Source of the DNA: Saksenaea vasiformis B4078
Taxonomy: Eukaryota; Mucoromycota; Mucoromycetes; Mucorales; Saksenaeaceae
Length of the DNA: 36,282 nt
Assembly (NCBI GenBank): GCA_000697055.1
Contig: JNDT01002368.1
Span: 1-36,282, forward strand
Direction: 5' to 3'
In this document: one piece after another, positions 11,349 to 23,075 of the stretch
How the letters are laid out: each line of letters begins with the position of its first letter
How positions within the stretch are numbered: position 1 is the first letter of the stretch
Made by a program: the position numbers and the translations under genes
Notes under the pieces: model-generated
Database searches by the model: none
The model's input: only the letters and a program-made list of their open reading frames with translations
What the model was told of the DNA's origin: nothing

Positions 11349-14300
11349 TAGACGAGAAATGGACACGAAGAGAAAGCAAAAGGATGACTAACGAAATTTG
11401 CATCGGGTGTCCAGCTATTTCCCAAAGTCACGACATGAAAGATGATTGGTCGATCGTATGCATATTGCGGTAACCCTTCACTCCCCCACGAACCAATGTG
11501 TCACGGGTCGTCAAGGAGGACCTCTCGGTCCTGTCCATGAGATGACAAGCGTAATGGATTCTATCCGGGGGAAAGATCCACATTACAGTGTGGTCTGACC
11601 GTTTCAATGTGCTTTCGGAATCTTCACACAACACTTGGGGTCATTGCTGAGTTGCAAAAACTCGCAAAGCGGTTTACGGAACACGAGGCAGCTTTGTTGC
11701 GATCGAGGCACTCTTTGAGCATTTGTACAACATGAAATGGGACCAGTTGGTTCATCGGAAGACAGCATTCCACTCAGTTGAGAAGATTTTTTTGATCCGA
11801 GCTGACACACTTTACCCAAGATGGAACACCTGCATTCTGTCTTGCAGTCGAATGGGTATGACACATCCAGAACGTATATCGATGTTAAGATAGATATAGG
11901 ATGGAAAGGGGTTACACATAGATATCTCTGTGTGACCTTTGTTCCTAGCACAGAAGACAGATGTGACAATCGCCTGAAAACCAGTGAAGTGACAGCGTTG
12001 AACAGCCATACCCTTTAGTAACTTCCGTGACCTGTATGACACGTTGTCCGTCTGCAATGACAACCATCCATCTCTTAGAGGAAACTTTTGGCCCTCAGGA
12101 ATGTTAACATGATCGGTAGAAATTTGGGCGAAGGACGCTATCTGTACCGTGCATAGTACTGCTTCCGACTTCCTTGTTTCAACGAAGCAGCGAAGTCTGG
12201 AAATAGTTACCTTTGGTAGACAGCTATGGCTACACAATCTATAAAACTCCGCCTCAACTTTTTAGATGTGGCGTCAGTGCGATCTATCGTAGAATCAAGA
12301 TCGTCGGTTCCATCTGCAATGCCATCTTCGAAAGACAGACCGAAGTAATCAAGAGATCAGCTTCGCATCAGTTTTATATTGTTGCGGTTCCGTCTAGCCT
12401 AAATCAGTGCTTTCCATCTTTCATCTTCGAAGAGTGATTCAGCTTAATTTAACATATGCTACTAGCAGTACCATTAGCTTGAAAAGAATTTAACAAAGCA
12501 GCTTTCCTTCTTTCAACGCGTAGGCACCGAGGTGCAGCAATGTGCCTTATTCTCGTTATTTTAGGAAGGAAAACATCCTCTTCAATTTAGCACATAGCAT
12601 GACCTCCGGGTCATTTAGCACTGAATATTTATGCTTCTTTATTCTTTGATGGGAGAGAATGCCATAGAACAACATAAACAATGGTACCTCATATTCTATA
12701 AGCTTCCACCAGCATACCTTGCATTTCGTAATTATCGCACGCATAGGACACTGTGCGGTTCAATTAACACATCGCCCTTTACATGTGAACTTATGCAATA
12801 ATCAATGATAGAAACGAGTACCGCTCTTGATCATTCAAGATTTCAAGAGGATATATGAGCCATAGACACTACGCGTATTACATCGGTTCGGGCCAGAGGA
12901 TGGAATAGCTGTCCTTATGTACGATCTGAAGACTATGGCTGGTAACTATGGCTACCAGCTATGCAAAGACGAGACTTGAATCATTCCAGAGTGGCTGTCC
13001 GATAATTAGTAGACTCATGACTTTAGGAATGCAGCACTAACCTTTTGTTAAAGATACTATCGCATTAAACGTGTCGGTGAAAAACATTATATTTATGTTA
13101 CTAACTGGTAGCCATCATTGAAAGCAACACTAAGATACTGATAAATATATAAAGGAATGCATTCATTTGAACAGAGATAGAAAGAATCTACACAGGAAGG
13201 CAATCAAGATTATTCACCTTATTTCGTCCATGCTTTAGCCTGCATCACTTCTGTCCCGAATGAAGTTGGTTATTCAAATGTCTCCTTGTCTTGCGCTTGG
13301 TAAACGAAAAAGATATTTATTGGAACATACTGCTACCCATCCGGTTCGTGACAAGTACTCTGGGGGTGATATAGCCTCAATCGCTCCACAGAGAGTCTCA
13401 CAATCATCAATTAAATCACGAAAGTCGAATATTCGTTCCCACATGTGAATGCATAGACGTCAGGCGCCCTACGGACCGCGAAAATTTCACGGGATAGAAT
13501 TAATCATTGGAATCCGCATTTGACTGTAATCCATACAAGGGCACCTAAACGGGCGCGTAGGCCCAGCCCATTTTTCTTATGAGCTGGTAGCTGGTCCAAT
13601 GATGAGGTCTGCTCTGCGTGCTTTGAAGCTTGCAGTTAGATTGCGCAGGTTATCCGACACCTATAGATCACGAAAAGAGTAAGAAAGCAAATCGAATAGA
13701 GCGTTACAAAAAGAACATATCAAAGAACCAAAGAATGTATTAAGAGACAATTTTGATATATGCAGAGACGAGAAGATGACTGTTGCAATTGCTCATCTTG
13801 ACGTAAGTGGTTAAGTGATTTGCCGAGAACAGTATTACTTCTGCAACGATGATGCTACGTTTCACGGAAATTTAACAATACTGTTTATACAAAGAGCGTA
13901 CAGTAACATCAACTGCCACTGATCTACAACACAATAGTGGTTGCTCGCGTCGTATATGAATCCAGTGAGATACAGTGACAGGGTTTATAATCATCGCCGG
14001 TCACAGCAGCTTCCTGATGCATGAATTTAGAATATTTATCCGACCTCACGTATACCAGGAAATCCAAACTTGCACGATTAATCCGATATAAGAAACCTCG
14101 CTTTAGTACTTTCCAGCGGGCCTCGATAGGCATTGTATTATTTCGAGAAGCCACGCGATTGGAGATAGAACTACGAGCGCGTTGGTTCCATTTTTCATGT
14201 GTATCCATGATCGGTACAGGTACCGCCATGAAATTTTTGCTGTCGGTATGAAACTGATAAACGTCGAGTCGTGCACGTGCGCTGTGAATATAGTTCGATC

Positions 14301-14808
14301 GAAAAAAAAAAAGAAAACCTGGAGGATACTAGAAGGCTATGTTATATAATAGAAATACGAGTATATCAATACCTGCTAAGTGCAGGTCTAAAAGTGAGCA
14401 ATTACTTAGGTCTGGCTTCATTTCTTTACTTGGTAAATCACTGCAAACATTACTAGAACTATACCGGCCCCTCCTTAGCCCTACGTCTACTTACATTAAT
14501 CTGGGCGCATATGGACGTTGTCTAGGCTCTCGGTCGTTTGCTAATGTCCTGAAAGTTCAATCTTATTTTGAGATACACACTTCTCAGCAACTTTTTTTTT
14601 CTTTCGTACCGCAAACAAATGCTAGCTAGTATGATTAGAGCGGGGTATACTTTTTTTTTCATGGGAGATGTAAATTTTTATTTCCGGGAAGAATAGTAAT
14701 AAAGAAAAATTTATCATGAACGATGACGAACGCATTAACCGAAGGCAGGAACAGATCTAAGAACAAGTACAGAGTTATGCCTCACAAGCCTTAGTGCTTT
14801 TGAGCAAC
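11349..14808. other. Gene-poor 3.5-kb interval
   Basis: I see no gene here that I can support. Several 60-140 codon frames exist, notably on the minus strand between 12237 and 11604, but they overlap in different frames, lack coherent splicing and match no motif I know. An imperfect palindrome lies at 11911-11936. The interval may hold degraded sequence or non-coding RNA that cannot be read by eye. Confidence 0.45.
11911..11936. repeat. Imperfect 26-bp palindrome
   Basis: The two 13-nt arms, centred on GATATC, pair at 11 of 13 positions (GTTACACATAGAT against GTCACACAGAGAT read from the other strand). Short partial pairing continues into flanking AAAGG/CCTTT. Function unknown. Confidence 0.55.
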
Positions 14809-16519
14809 TTACTTTGTAGACTGTGCAGGGCTTCCCATGGATGTGCTTGCGCCTGCAGGGCTTGTAGGGCTATTGGGTAAAGTTGGGTTAGGAGTGGTCG
14901 CCGAGGATGGTTGACTGTTTGGACTGCCGTTACTATTATTATTATTATTGTTGCTAAGGTTGCTGCTATGGTTGCTGCTGTTACTGCTGTTGCCGTTCGC
15001 ATTATTTGCATGGCTTCCACCTCCTGAGGGATGGGTGGATTCCTTAATAGCCAATAACTGTTTGGCTCGGAATGCCTCGTAATGAATCTGGGCCGTTGTT
15101 TCGATTAAGTCTTGCAGGTGCGTACGGGTCAAAAAATTGCGCAAGTAGATAAACTCGCAATGTTCCTCGTTCTCAACTAAACTCCATAGGGTCAAAAAAA
15201 CATACCGACTTGGACGTATCGATCGATAGCGTTTGTGCTCAACCTACCATTGATGACACCATACCGATTCTTTCGTCCTCTTACGGGCTTTCCATCGATT
15301 ACTACGTTCCGTTCCGACCCGACGATAGCGAACGGGAGCAATTCCTGAATGGTATTCAATGAAAAGAAAATAAGAAACCATAAACCAACTTACACGAATA
15401 CTTTCATTTAATGCCTGTTCCTGCTCATCATCCTCGTCACTTTCGTAAGGGTAAAGTTTAATGTTATGGAATACCAGCTCGGCCTTGATCTGTAAGAAAG
15501 AAAGTTAACTTCAAAGCTTGAAGGTACATACGGCGAGGCACAAAACGACACACTCACAGATTTTGAAAAAAGGAAAACTTACTCGTTGTTTGAATGCCTG
15601 ACGCTCCTCAATAGTCAACGAGTCGGATTTAGCAATCACAGGGACAACATTGACCACCTCGGATAATTTCTTCAGGACAACGATATCAATTGGCTTCAAC
15701 CTAAAAATGAAGAATTAGAAAAAGTGTGAAGCAAAGAAAGCAAAGGAAACCTACGCGTGACCAGTAGGACCGATAAAGAACAGGCAGCAGTGGACCCTGC
15801 TATCTTGAATGTAACGATCGCGTGTTGCAGTCAATTCCTTGCGAAGGTAAGCTGAATGTTGATCTTTAATGTACTTGATAATGGGTTCCCAGCTATCAAC
15901 TTGTGATATGAGCAATCATTAAAGGAAAAAAAAGTATATATGTTATTTGTACCAGTTTTCGTTATTCACTTGATCTCCGTAACCAGGGGTGTCTACGATG
16001 TTCAGTCTCAGACGTACCCCGTTCTCCTCGATAACTGCATGCACATATCAGCAAAAAATTGTGAGATAGAACTCAAAAATCAACGTACGATGGGAAACGG
16101 TTTGGATTTCCGTGGTTTGCCTTGGAGGTTCATCAGCAGACAGACGTGCCTTGCTTTCGATCAAATGCGATGCAAAAATAGTATTGACCAATGTAGATTT
16201 ACCCAAGCCAGACTGACCTGAGAGAATTTGGTTGGTTATGAAAGATTGATAAACTTCTTAGTAGGAACTTACCAACCACCATCACATTGAAATGAAAGCC
16301 TCTCTTCAATAGCTTTTTCTCAATTTGTTGAGTAATGGTATCGAAGCCTACATATCCTTGAAGCGATGTCTATAAATTATCGAAAAAGCAATAAATAAGG
16401 TATTCAATAGAGTAAACGCACAACATAGAAATAACAGAGTCAGTTGTTATGGATTCTTTATTTTTTCTTTTTGTTTTTACCGCAACAAGTTGTTCTACCA
16501 ACAGTGGATTGGATGACAT
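14809..16519 (-). CDS. CDC10: Septin, Cdc10 type, 387 aa
   Basis: Nine exons on the minus strand: 16519-16481, 16369-16273, 16217-16089, 16034-15953, 15892-15755, 15700-15583, 15489-15394, 15344-15248 and 15176-14809 (1164 nt). The G1 P-loop GQSGLGKST lies at 46-54, the G3 DTPGYGD at 103-109 and the G4 AKSD at 185-188. The septin unique element region ([20 protein letters not shown]) is well conserved. The GYVGFDTI...KKLLKRGF N-terminus and the lack of a long C-terminal coiled coil fit the Cdc10 group. Septins polymerise into filaments at the septum, bud or hyphal cortex. The protein is about 65 residues longer than yeast Cdc10 because of a Ser/Asn/Pro-rich low-complexity tail. A GTAAGT overlapping the stop codon leaves a small chance of a further exon. 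Confidence 0.94.
14919..15000 (-). repeat. Trinucleotide repeat encoding Asn/Ser tract in the septin tail
   Basis: Within the last septin exon, runs of AAT/AAC/AGC-like codons encode a polyasparagine and Asn/Ser-rich stretch. This microsatellite-like sequence probably varies in length between strains. Confidence 0.7.
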
Positions 16520-16828
16520 GATGATTTGCAAAGAAAAAGAGAAGAAGAAAAAAGAAACAGTGTTAGGACAAATAAGACAAGTTGTATAAATGGGATTATT
16601 CTGTTCAAGGGGGAAAGAAGAAAGGTTATAAAGAGAGAAAGAGAGGGGTGGAATGGAATGTAGACCAAGTAAGGGTATGTTACACGCTCCAATGCCTTGC
16701 ATTTGTAGATTTCCCCTTCCCCCGTACCCTTATCCTCCCTTTCCTCAACTCTGTCTGCATGGAAAGAAGGGGGTTCAAAAGGCGCCAGAATATAGGACTC
16801 TTGTATGTGAAAACATAGTTGTTTTTTT

Positions 16829-17107
16829 TTAAGCGTCCGTTTTATGTAACAATTCTTCCCAAGGATCTTTTATAAAAAGGGGCGAATAATAATGAGAATA
16901 ACGTTGCTCAAGCACTTCTGCTGTATAATCTACTTCACGATCCACCGGAACCTATTTTGATCTCTTAGTCATGTCTAAACTAGAAACATGTCGCCTACTT
17001 ACGTGTTGCCATGAGCGACCTCTACCTCGACCTCCGCGACCACGGTGAGGGAATTTGCCACCACGACCACGTTGATAATGTTCTGGTGGATGTTGGTTGT
17101 CTGCCAT
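16829..17107 (-). CDS. Small RGG-rich protein, 75 aa
   Basis: Two exons on the minus strand, 17107-17003 and 16951-16829, with a 51-nt intron joining at phase 0. The N-terminal half is built of RGRGG/GRGRGR motifs typical of arginine-methylated RNA-binding tails. The second exon encodes a non-repetitive, charged and aromatic segment ending in YYSPLFIKDPWEEL, which looks like a conserved short linear or folded motif. I do not recognise a named family. It is likely nuclear or RNA-associated, on composition alone. It lies head-to-head with the zinc-ribbon gene starting at 17357. Confidence 0.72.
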
Positions 17108-17356
17108 AAGCCCAAAAAGAAAAATTAAAAAAGACTGTTCAAAGGGTTTTGTGTGTTTTTCCCTCAGATGCCAAATTTGGAAATGTTTTTCCTTTACTTG
17201 CTCTGATTCCAAAAAGACACAAAAAGCTATCGATTCTCTTTTGTTGTCAGCTGTATCCCTTTTTATTTCTGAATGAAACCACCACCGAGATATCGTAGCC
17301 AAGGTAGACACACTCGGAACACGTGAATTACGATCCATTGATATTTTCAAGCAGAA
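17108..17356. promoter_or_regulatory. Short divergent intergenic region, probable shared promoter
   Basis: Only about 250 nt separate the start codons of the minus-strand RGG gene (17107) and the plus-strand zinc-ribbon gene (17357 in the favoured model). Both promoters must lie here or overlap the genes. No TATA box is evident. The role is inferred from geometry only. Confidence 0.5.
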
Positions 17357-19189
17357 ATGCTACAAGAATTATATGACGAGATCAATCTTTGTTTAGGAGG
17401 TGTGTGTTTGTGTCCATCGCCGTTCTTCCTTGTTTAATAAAACAGAATATACATAGAAAATCCATCGTCCGAAAAATGTAACAGCAGCGGGCTGCCGTAC
17501 ATCGAGCCTCCCAAGGGATCCTGGGTGGATAGCAGGGATCAAGAAAAAGAGGAACGTCCTGTACTGGTGGAGTCAGATAGTGAAGAAGACTTTGTGGATG
17601 ATGAATCGTATCTGTTTGTATTTTTCTGCTCTAACATGTTATCTTCGACTTATGTTGCTTTTCATGGTAGTGATAACAAAGAACCATACACGAAGGAAGA
17701 CAATACAATGATAGAAACCCAACTATCGACATGCGTCCAATGTAAAACAAACTATACGCAGTTCGACGAAGTTTGCCATGAGTGCCAGGAAGAAGAAACG
17801 AAAACTCGAAATGGTTACGGAGCACCAAAGAAACTGGCCAATTGGGCAGGTAGAGTAAAACAATCCTTCACGAATAAACCAAAACGTCACCAAAGCCTGC
17901 CTGTCTTGGTGAATCCACGAAACCCAGATTGGTCGCCTTCAAAAGACGATGCAGCAAGTCATTTGGAATCGGAGCAGCCATCCGGTCAGTTTCTTTACCA
18001 TGACGATGGCGAAAAAGAGACACCGCTCTCTTATATTGGACAACACGAGTCAATTGAGGAAGAGCAACTGCAATACAGTCATCCCCCAGACATGCCATTC
18101 CTTACCCCAACTTACCGTACAGGCGAACCACATCTCCCTCTAAGGACAAAGGATGCACGCGCATTGCCAACACATGAGGAACGGGTGAATACCTACAGTA
18201 AGCTACTTCTGCCACGAAACTACTTTCCTCATGTTTTTTGTTTTCCTAATACAAAGCGAACGCGTATTACCATTGCATTGTAGCCAAAACAGGCCTTGTT
18301 CCGTGGTTGAAAAAGCAATACAGCAAAGGGCCGCCTGATACAATGTTTGGTAATTCACCTCACAGCTATCTTGCTCTTCTCAATTTTTTTTTCTTTTCAA
18401 TGGATGATAGAATATATTCCTCCTCCAAAAAAATCTGCAAAAGGGCTTCTCTCGTTATTCAAGAAAAAAAAGTACCGGGAGCGCTCCATTGGAGATACAA
18501 ACGAACATCTCAAGAGCATGATATCACTTTCCTGTCATGTGTCAGCTTCGCAAAGCCCATCACCTGAACGAAAACTGCGTCGACCCAAATCAATGCCAGG
18601 ACCATGCCTAGAAACAAACAATACATCGTCGCCACCGCCCTATGCACAAACAACGCCCGAAGAGCCAGTCTCAATCCTGAAGAAAAAGGAGCCATCACCA
18701 CCATCTATGGACCGAATTTATCATAGTGATTCGGAGCAGTTGCCATGGGATGCAGAGAGTGAAGAGGAGCCTATGGATATGCACAACCCCATGTATCATT
18801 CGGACATTATCGTCCAAGACCGGCCTCCAAAAAAGAAAAAGTCGCATCGTCGCAGACGTCAGTCTTCCGTTACCTCCCCCGGCGAACTCCTTTTACCCTC
18901 ACTTCCTGTGTCTGCGGGTACATCAAGACGCTCCTCCGTAGCGTCGAGTTACAGCCCAAACGCAAACTACTATCCTCACTCTATATCCCCGCCTGTAATT
19001 TATCCTTACGACTGTGTACCTCCGAGGCAGCTATGGTGGGCACAGGAAGAATGGGAACAGTCACTGGACGACCTGTGCGAGTATTTCCGTCATATTGATC
19101 GCCACATTCTCGAACAATATCTAGAAGTCGCCCGAGGAGATTTTGATCTTGCAAAGCAAATGTGTATTAAGGATATCATGACGTCGTAA
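17357..19189 (+). CDS. Uncharacterised protein with zinc ribbon and C-terminal CUE/UBA-like helix region, about 526 aa
   Basis: Exons 17446-17607, 17671-18197, 18284-18349 and 18411-19189 join in phase. The first exon (17357-17403) is the least certain because several GT donors lie close together in a GTGTGT run. A CVQCKTNY...CHEC pattern (CxxC-x11-CxxC) near residues 85-105 suggests a zinc ribbon. The middle is Ser/Pro-rich with basic KKKK patches (SLFKKKKYRE, PPKKKKSHRRRR) that could be nuclear-localisation signals, and HSDSEQ-type acidic repeats. The last ~45 residues (LDDLCEYFRHIDRHILEQYL..., ARGDFDLAKQMC) form three predicted helices resembling a UBA/CUE fold. I cannot name the family. 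It could be an adaptor or regulator; there is no catalytic motif. Confidence 0.7.
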
Positions 19190-19372
19190 TATACTTTTCT
19201 GTTTTCTTTTTACTAAGTCGAATTACCAGTTATTTTTATAAACGAAAAAAAAAAAAAGGAAACGGAACGCAATAAATACACTGTTCTTTTGTAGGCTAAG
19301 GGAAAAAAAAAAAACAGGTTTACCAATGTTCGAGAGATTACGAAGGGAAGGAGAAGGGTGATAATGTTTTGG

Positions 19373-19388
19373 GAGAGAGAGAGAGAGA
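19373..19388. repeat. (GA)n microsatellite
   Basis: Eight GA units in the 3' region between the zinc-ribbon gene and the convergent EXD3-like gene. No function is implied. Confidence 0.7.
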
Positions 19389-19461
19389 TATCCTATGTAT
19401 AAATGTATATGTTATAAGGATGCGTGTTTTTTCGGGGGAAGGGGAAATAGAGGATGGAATA

Positions 19462-22071
19462 TTAGAACTGGATAAAATCTTTTTGACAGTCGAGGTCGGT
19501 AGCTGTAGTCGCTGTTGAAGAACTTAGTGGAGGACTCAGTGGCTCTTTCCATTCCGGCATATCTCTTGAAGGACGTTCAGTAAGATCTCGAAGTATAGGA
19601 TGAGACTGTTCTTGCAATTTCCGGTAAATTTCGATCAAGCAATATGCGTCCCCAGCTAAAGTAATTCTTCTTAGTCTGCATCGAAAAAAAAAATAAGTAT
19701 TCAAAGAAAAGCAAGTACCTGCGTATTCTATTTGTTCTTCTGTTAGCGGTCGCTGTTCCCAATTACTTAGCCGTTGTTTCTTGTTCATTCCTACCCCCAA
19801 GAAGGTTGCTACAACCCCCGCCAGTCCACCTGCCACGGGTATTCCTGTCTTGTCTTTAGAGCCAGGTGCATAGGTCCGGATGTTTTTCAAGTCAACCATA
19901 TACGTAACATTCCAGTCCTTTGCAGCAGGTATGGCTTCCTGAAGTAAAGCCATGTCACCGCCAAAATCATATGCTACATAGGATGCATTGGTATGATGAA
20001 AATAGGATGAGTATGTCTCTCTTACCTAGTTTGACTGCCGCTTTATCCTCAAACATTTGGCGAAGGATTTTCTCTGCAACCGAAAGTAACCGAGCGTTGG
20101 ATGGTTCAAACAAGGTCTTAAGATCCAGAAGAAACGCGCAATCGAGATCGGTTGCAATCTGCATTAACGCTGTCCGTGGTGGCCCCAATTTAGCAAACTG
20201 TGGCACCCACTCTGTATCAAGTCCATACACGCATGATTGAGACAATATCGTGTACATTTCCTGAAGACTGGCTTCGTCGTCTACCATCTTGCATTGCACA
20301 TACGACGGCACCGTGTAATAGCCCATTTTGGCTGGTATAGGACTGTTTGTGCGTTTTGTTGGCGTAAAGGTACTTCGATGGCGTGACACTTGTTCACCCT
20401 TGACAGCGCCGACAAGACGTTCCTGGAATGGCAATGAGGTGTATCGACAGTAAAACTCTTGCTGGCCAAGTTTGCTTGCAAAGTAAGCAGGTGCAACCGG
20501 ATCACCAATATCGATCAATTCTTTAATAGCTACTTTCGCCAAGGCAGGGTCTTCCTTGACGACCATTTCGATAAGCCCATTATAGTTCGAACTTGCTGCA
20601 ATAGAGGAATCATCTTCATCCGCTTGCTGACACGCTCGTTGTGTGATGATCCATCGTAAACAAGAGACTCTTTGTGAAAGCCATATAAAATAGTACTCGC
20701 GTTCATTAATTCCTAAGGCTTGAATAATTTTGGTTCCACAGCTCATCAAATCCTTTTGGAAACGACGTTCATTCAGTCTTGCAAAAGGCTTGACCTTTTC
20801 TGCTCCAGGTACACCAGAAAGCTGATCTAGGATGTAACTCCAGTTCAAAACAGACGAACAAAAAAGGTACAGACTCTATTTACCTTCCGAAACAATTCCT
20901 AGAGGCCCAGCAAAACCAAACCGCAGCTGTGCATTCAGGAACCAAAGCAGGTCTCGTTGTAGTGTTTCCTGGCCTGCTATATACATGGATAGTATTCCAG
21001 GTTGGCTCTCACGGAATAGCCAGTCTGCTAGGTCGTGGATAGGAAAATGCTGATAAAGATCGAGTTTACGAATACAAGCGATGGTCTCGCCATAATGGTT
21101 ACGTCGTTTCAACAACGTGCACAGCTCTATACCGTCCTCTTCGCATTCACCGCCTTGTCTCAAGAGCGTCTGTAATCCAAAAACATCAATGGCATAGTAG
21201 ACCAACAATGGCGAGGCAATTGTGTCAAGCATGCGAATGCAGGCATTTTGATGCTCGCGCGTTAACCTGTACCGATCTGCAACTTCCGGTAGTACATCCA
21301 TTAACTCGGCAAGTGTAATGGTTCCAATGGCCACTTCGTCATCTTCATCATCCGCATCCTCGTCCTCATTATCCTCACTGTCTTCAAAAGATATTAAGTT
21401 GGGTTCGTCTTGAACAGGTTCATCTGCGAATGAGATAAGGTCCTTCTCTTTTTCTTCGTTCTGCGTTTTCGTTTTGTCGACAGGCGGCGTTCTCAAAAAT
21501 GTTTCTAGTGCATTGCATACTGCTTGTGCAAGCAGGCGACAGAACTTGGACGCGACATCTTCACTTCTATGATCGGCAAAATATTCGGCTATGGAATGCA
21601 AAAGTTGCTGCGGATCTGTGAGCTACGAAACGTCATGTAAACTACAAGTACCTGGACAAATGTGCATGGATCGGGCGACTCATGTAATTGTTGCGCTAAT
21701 CGTGCTTCAAAACTGAAGTTGGATGTTTCAATGTCTCGTATACGTAGGTAGGTTTCTGCGTTCTTGTACACGCTCACGAGCCTCGATACGAGGCGCTTGC
21801 TGTCCATCGTCACACACAAGTCATGTAGTTCTTCTGCTGTCAAATATTCCAAAGCCTGCGGCGGTTCTGGTTTCTCGATGGCAGGTGGAGTAGGTGGAGG
21901 TAATCTCTGATGTATTGGGATGGCAGCTTTGATGTGCCGGATCCCCGCCTGTGAAATGGTGACCTTTGGTCGACGTGTCTCCGTGGGTATGATTGGTGGT
22001 TTCTTAGATGCAAGTGCAGTCGACGTAACTACCCATTCCTCATCCGAGGATTCAGATTCGCTTTCCACCAT
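19462..22071 (-). CDS. EXD3/MUT-7-like DEDDy 3'-5' exonuclease, 797 aa
   Basis: Five exons on the minus strand: 22071-21652, 21607-20884, 20826-20026, 19973-19719 and 19655-19462 (2394 nt, phases exact). The C-terminal third is a DnaQ-like domain. Exo I is GLDTEW (D585, E587), Exo II is AYDFGGD (D655 region) and Exo III has EYAAGDAY (Tyr and D736), which is the DEDDy pattern. The long N-terminal region is helical and contains an acidic linker (EDSEDNEDEDADDE), as in EXD3/mut-7 homologues. The Mut7-C domain found in some relatives is absent. The family acts on RNA; MUT-7 in nematodes works in small-RNA silencing and transposon control. A role in RNA turnover or RNAi is a possible inference here. 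Exon 2 and exon 3 acceptors were chosen by phase from neighbouring AGs. Confidence 0.86.
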
Positions 22072-22973
22072 CGCCGAATGGATTGGACGCTATGGTAGAA
22101 AGCGCAGTAGTTTTTCTTTTTTCCTTTACTTTTTTTCTTTCTGAACGACAGAATCCACTGAGCACAGCGTGACTACTGGAATCAGGCTCAGTGCTGTCGT
22201 ACACCTTATTAGAGGTCTTTTATACTTACCAACGCGAGATAGGTACAACAACACTGAAATTACAGTATGTGGTAACAAGGAAGAATAAACAGATAAAATA
22301 TGTCGTGATTTTCTAACTCTCCCCTATCCACGTCGGGAATATTTGTGAAATTTCAGCGAACCAAAAAAAAAAAAAAAAAAACCGTTACAGGATCTTATAT
22401 ACAAACCTTTCTCAGTTTAGAGGGTCTCCAAGTAGACTCTGCGCTGAATATTTTTACATTTATTTAACATGAAACTGTGTATATTGCACCTCTTCTATGT
22501 CGCGTTTGTTTATGCGCAAGGCGACGAAAAAAGATCTCAAGTGATCCCATTCGCTTGAGCCGGGTCATGATCTGGATCACCAGCTTAACTGTGACCGTCA
22601 TCCACTGAAGAAAAAAGGATCCTACGAATTATAGGAGACCTTTAGAGTCATTGTGCCATGAAGCAGAGTGGAAAATTGCAAGAGTGGCGGGGTTTGAGTT
22701 TTTACCCTCACTGCATTTTTTTCAAAGACCTGGCTGCTTGTCAATAGTTAGTTAGTAATATGGAGCCCGGAGGGCAGGGCTCACTCAAATTAAGATGGAT
22801 CGCGGTGATTAACAAACATATGAATCCTTCCCTCAAAGACCAGATATATACTTTCTATTGTCGAAATGTCGTCGTTAAGCTCAATCGAATTACCCTGCAC
22901 CAGATGAATTTGTCCCTAAAACTTAATCAGAGCTCTTAGGGACCATAGATGTTGCACGAGCAGATCACCTTAG
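22072..22973. other. Intergenic, with A19 homopolymer
   Basis: The T/C-rich stretch next to the EXD3-like start (22090-22145 as read on the plus strand is the promoter side of a minus-strand gene) leads into unassigned sequence. A run of 19 A occurs at 22363-22381. No coding region is supported. Confidence 0.5.
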
Positions 22974-22976
22974 AAC

Positions 22977-23072
22977 CACTACGGGAAAAAGTCTTAACTA
23001 TTGCATAATCTTGGAAAAATCTTAACAAAGCCAACAAAATCCAAGATTTTTCCTACGTGTTTTCTCGTAGTG
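22977..23072. mobile_element. CACTA-type MITE (non-autonomous), 96 bp, AAC target-site duplication
   Basis: The element begins with CACTACGGGAAAA and ends with TTTTCTCGTAGTG. These are 13-bp terminal inverted repeats with one mismatch and the CACTA...TAGTG ends of En/Spm (CMC) DNA transposons. Both sides are flanked by AAC (22974-22976 and 23073-23075), the 3-bp target duplication expected for that superfamily. Internally, GGAAAAATCTT and AAGATTTTTCC form a second, subterminal inverted repeat, so the element could fold into a hairpin. It has no coding capacity. An autonomous partner is not in this window. Confidence 0.8.
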
Positions 23073-23075
23073 AAC

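Noticed and set aside
11604..12237. Two overlapping minus-strand open frames of 121 and 141 codons that might be a gene
   Set aside because: They overlap in different frames, show no plausible splice joining them, have atypical composition (Cys-rich, random-looking), and match no motif.
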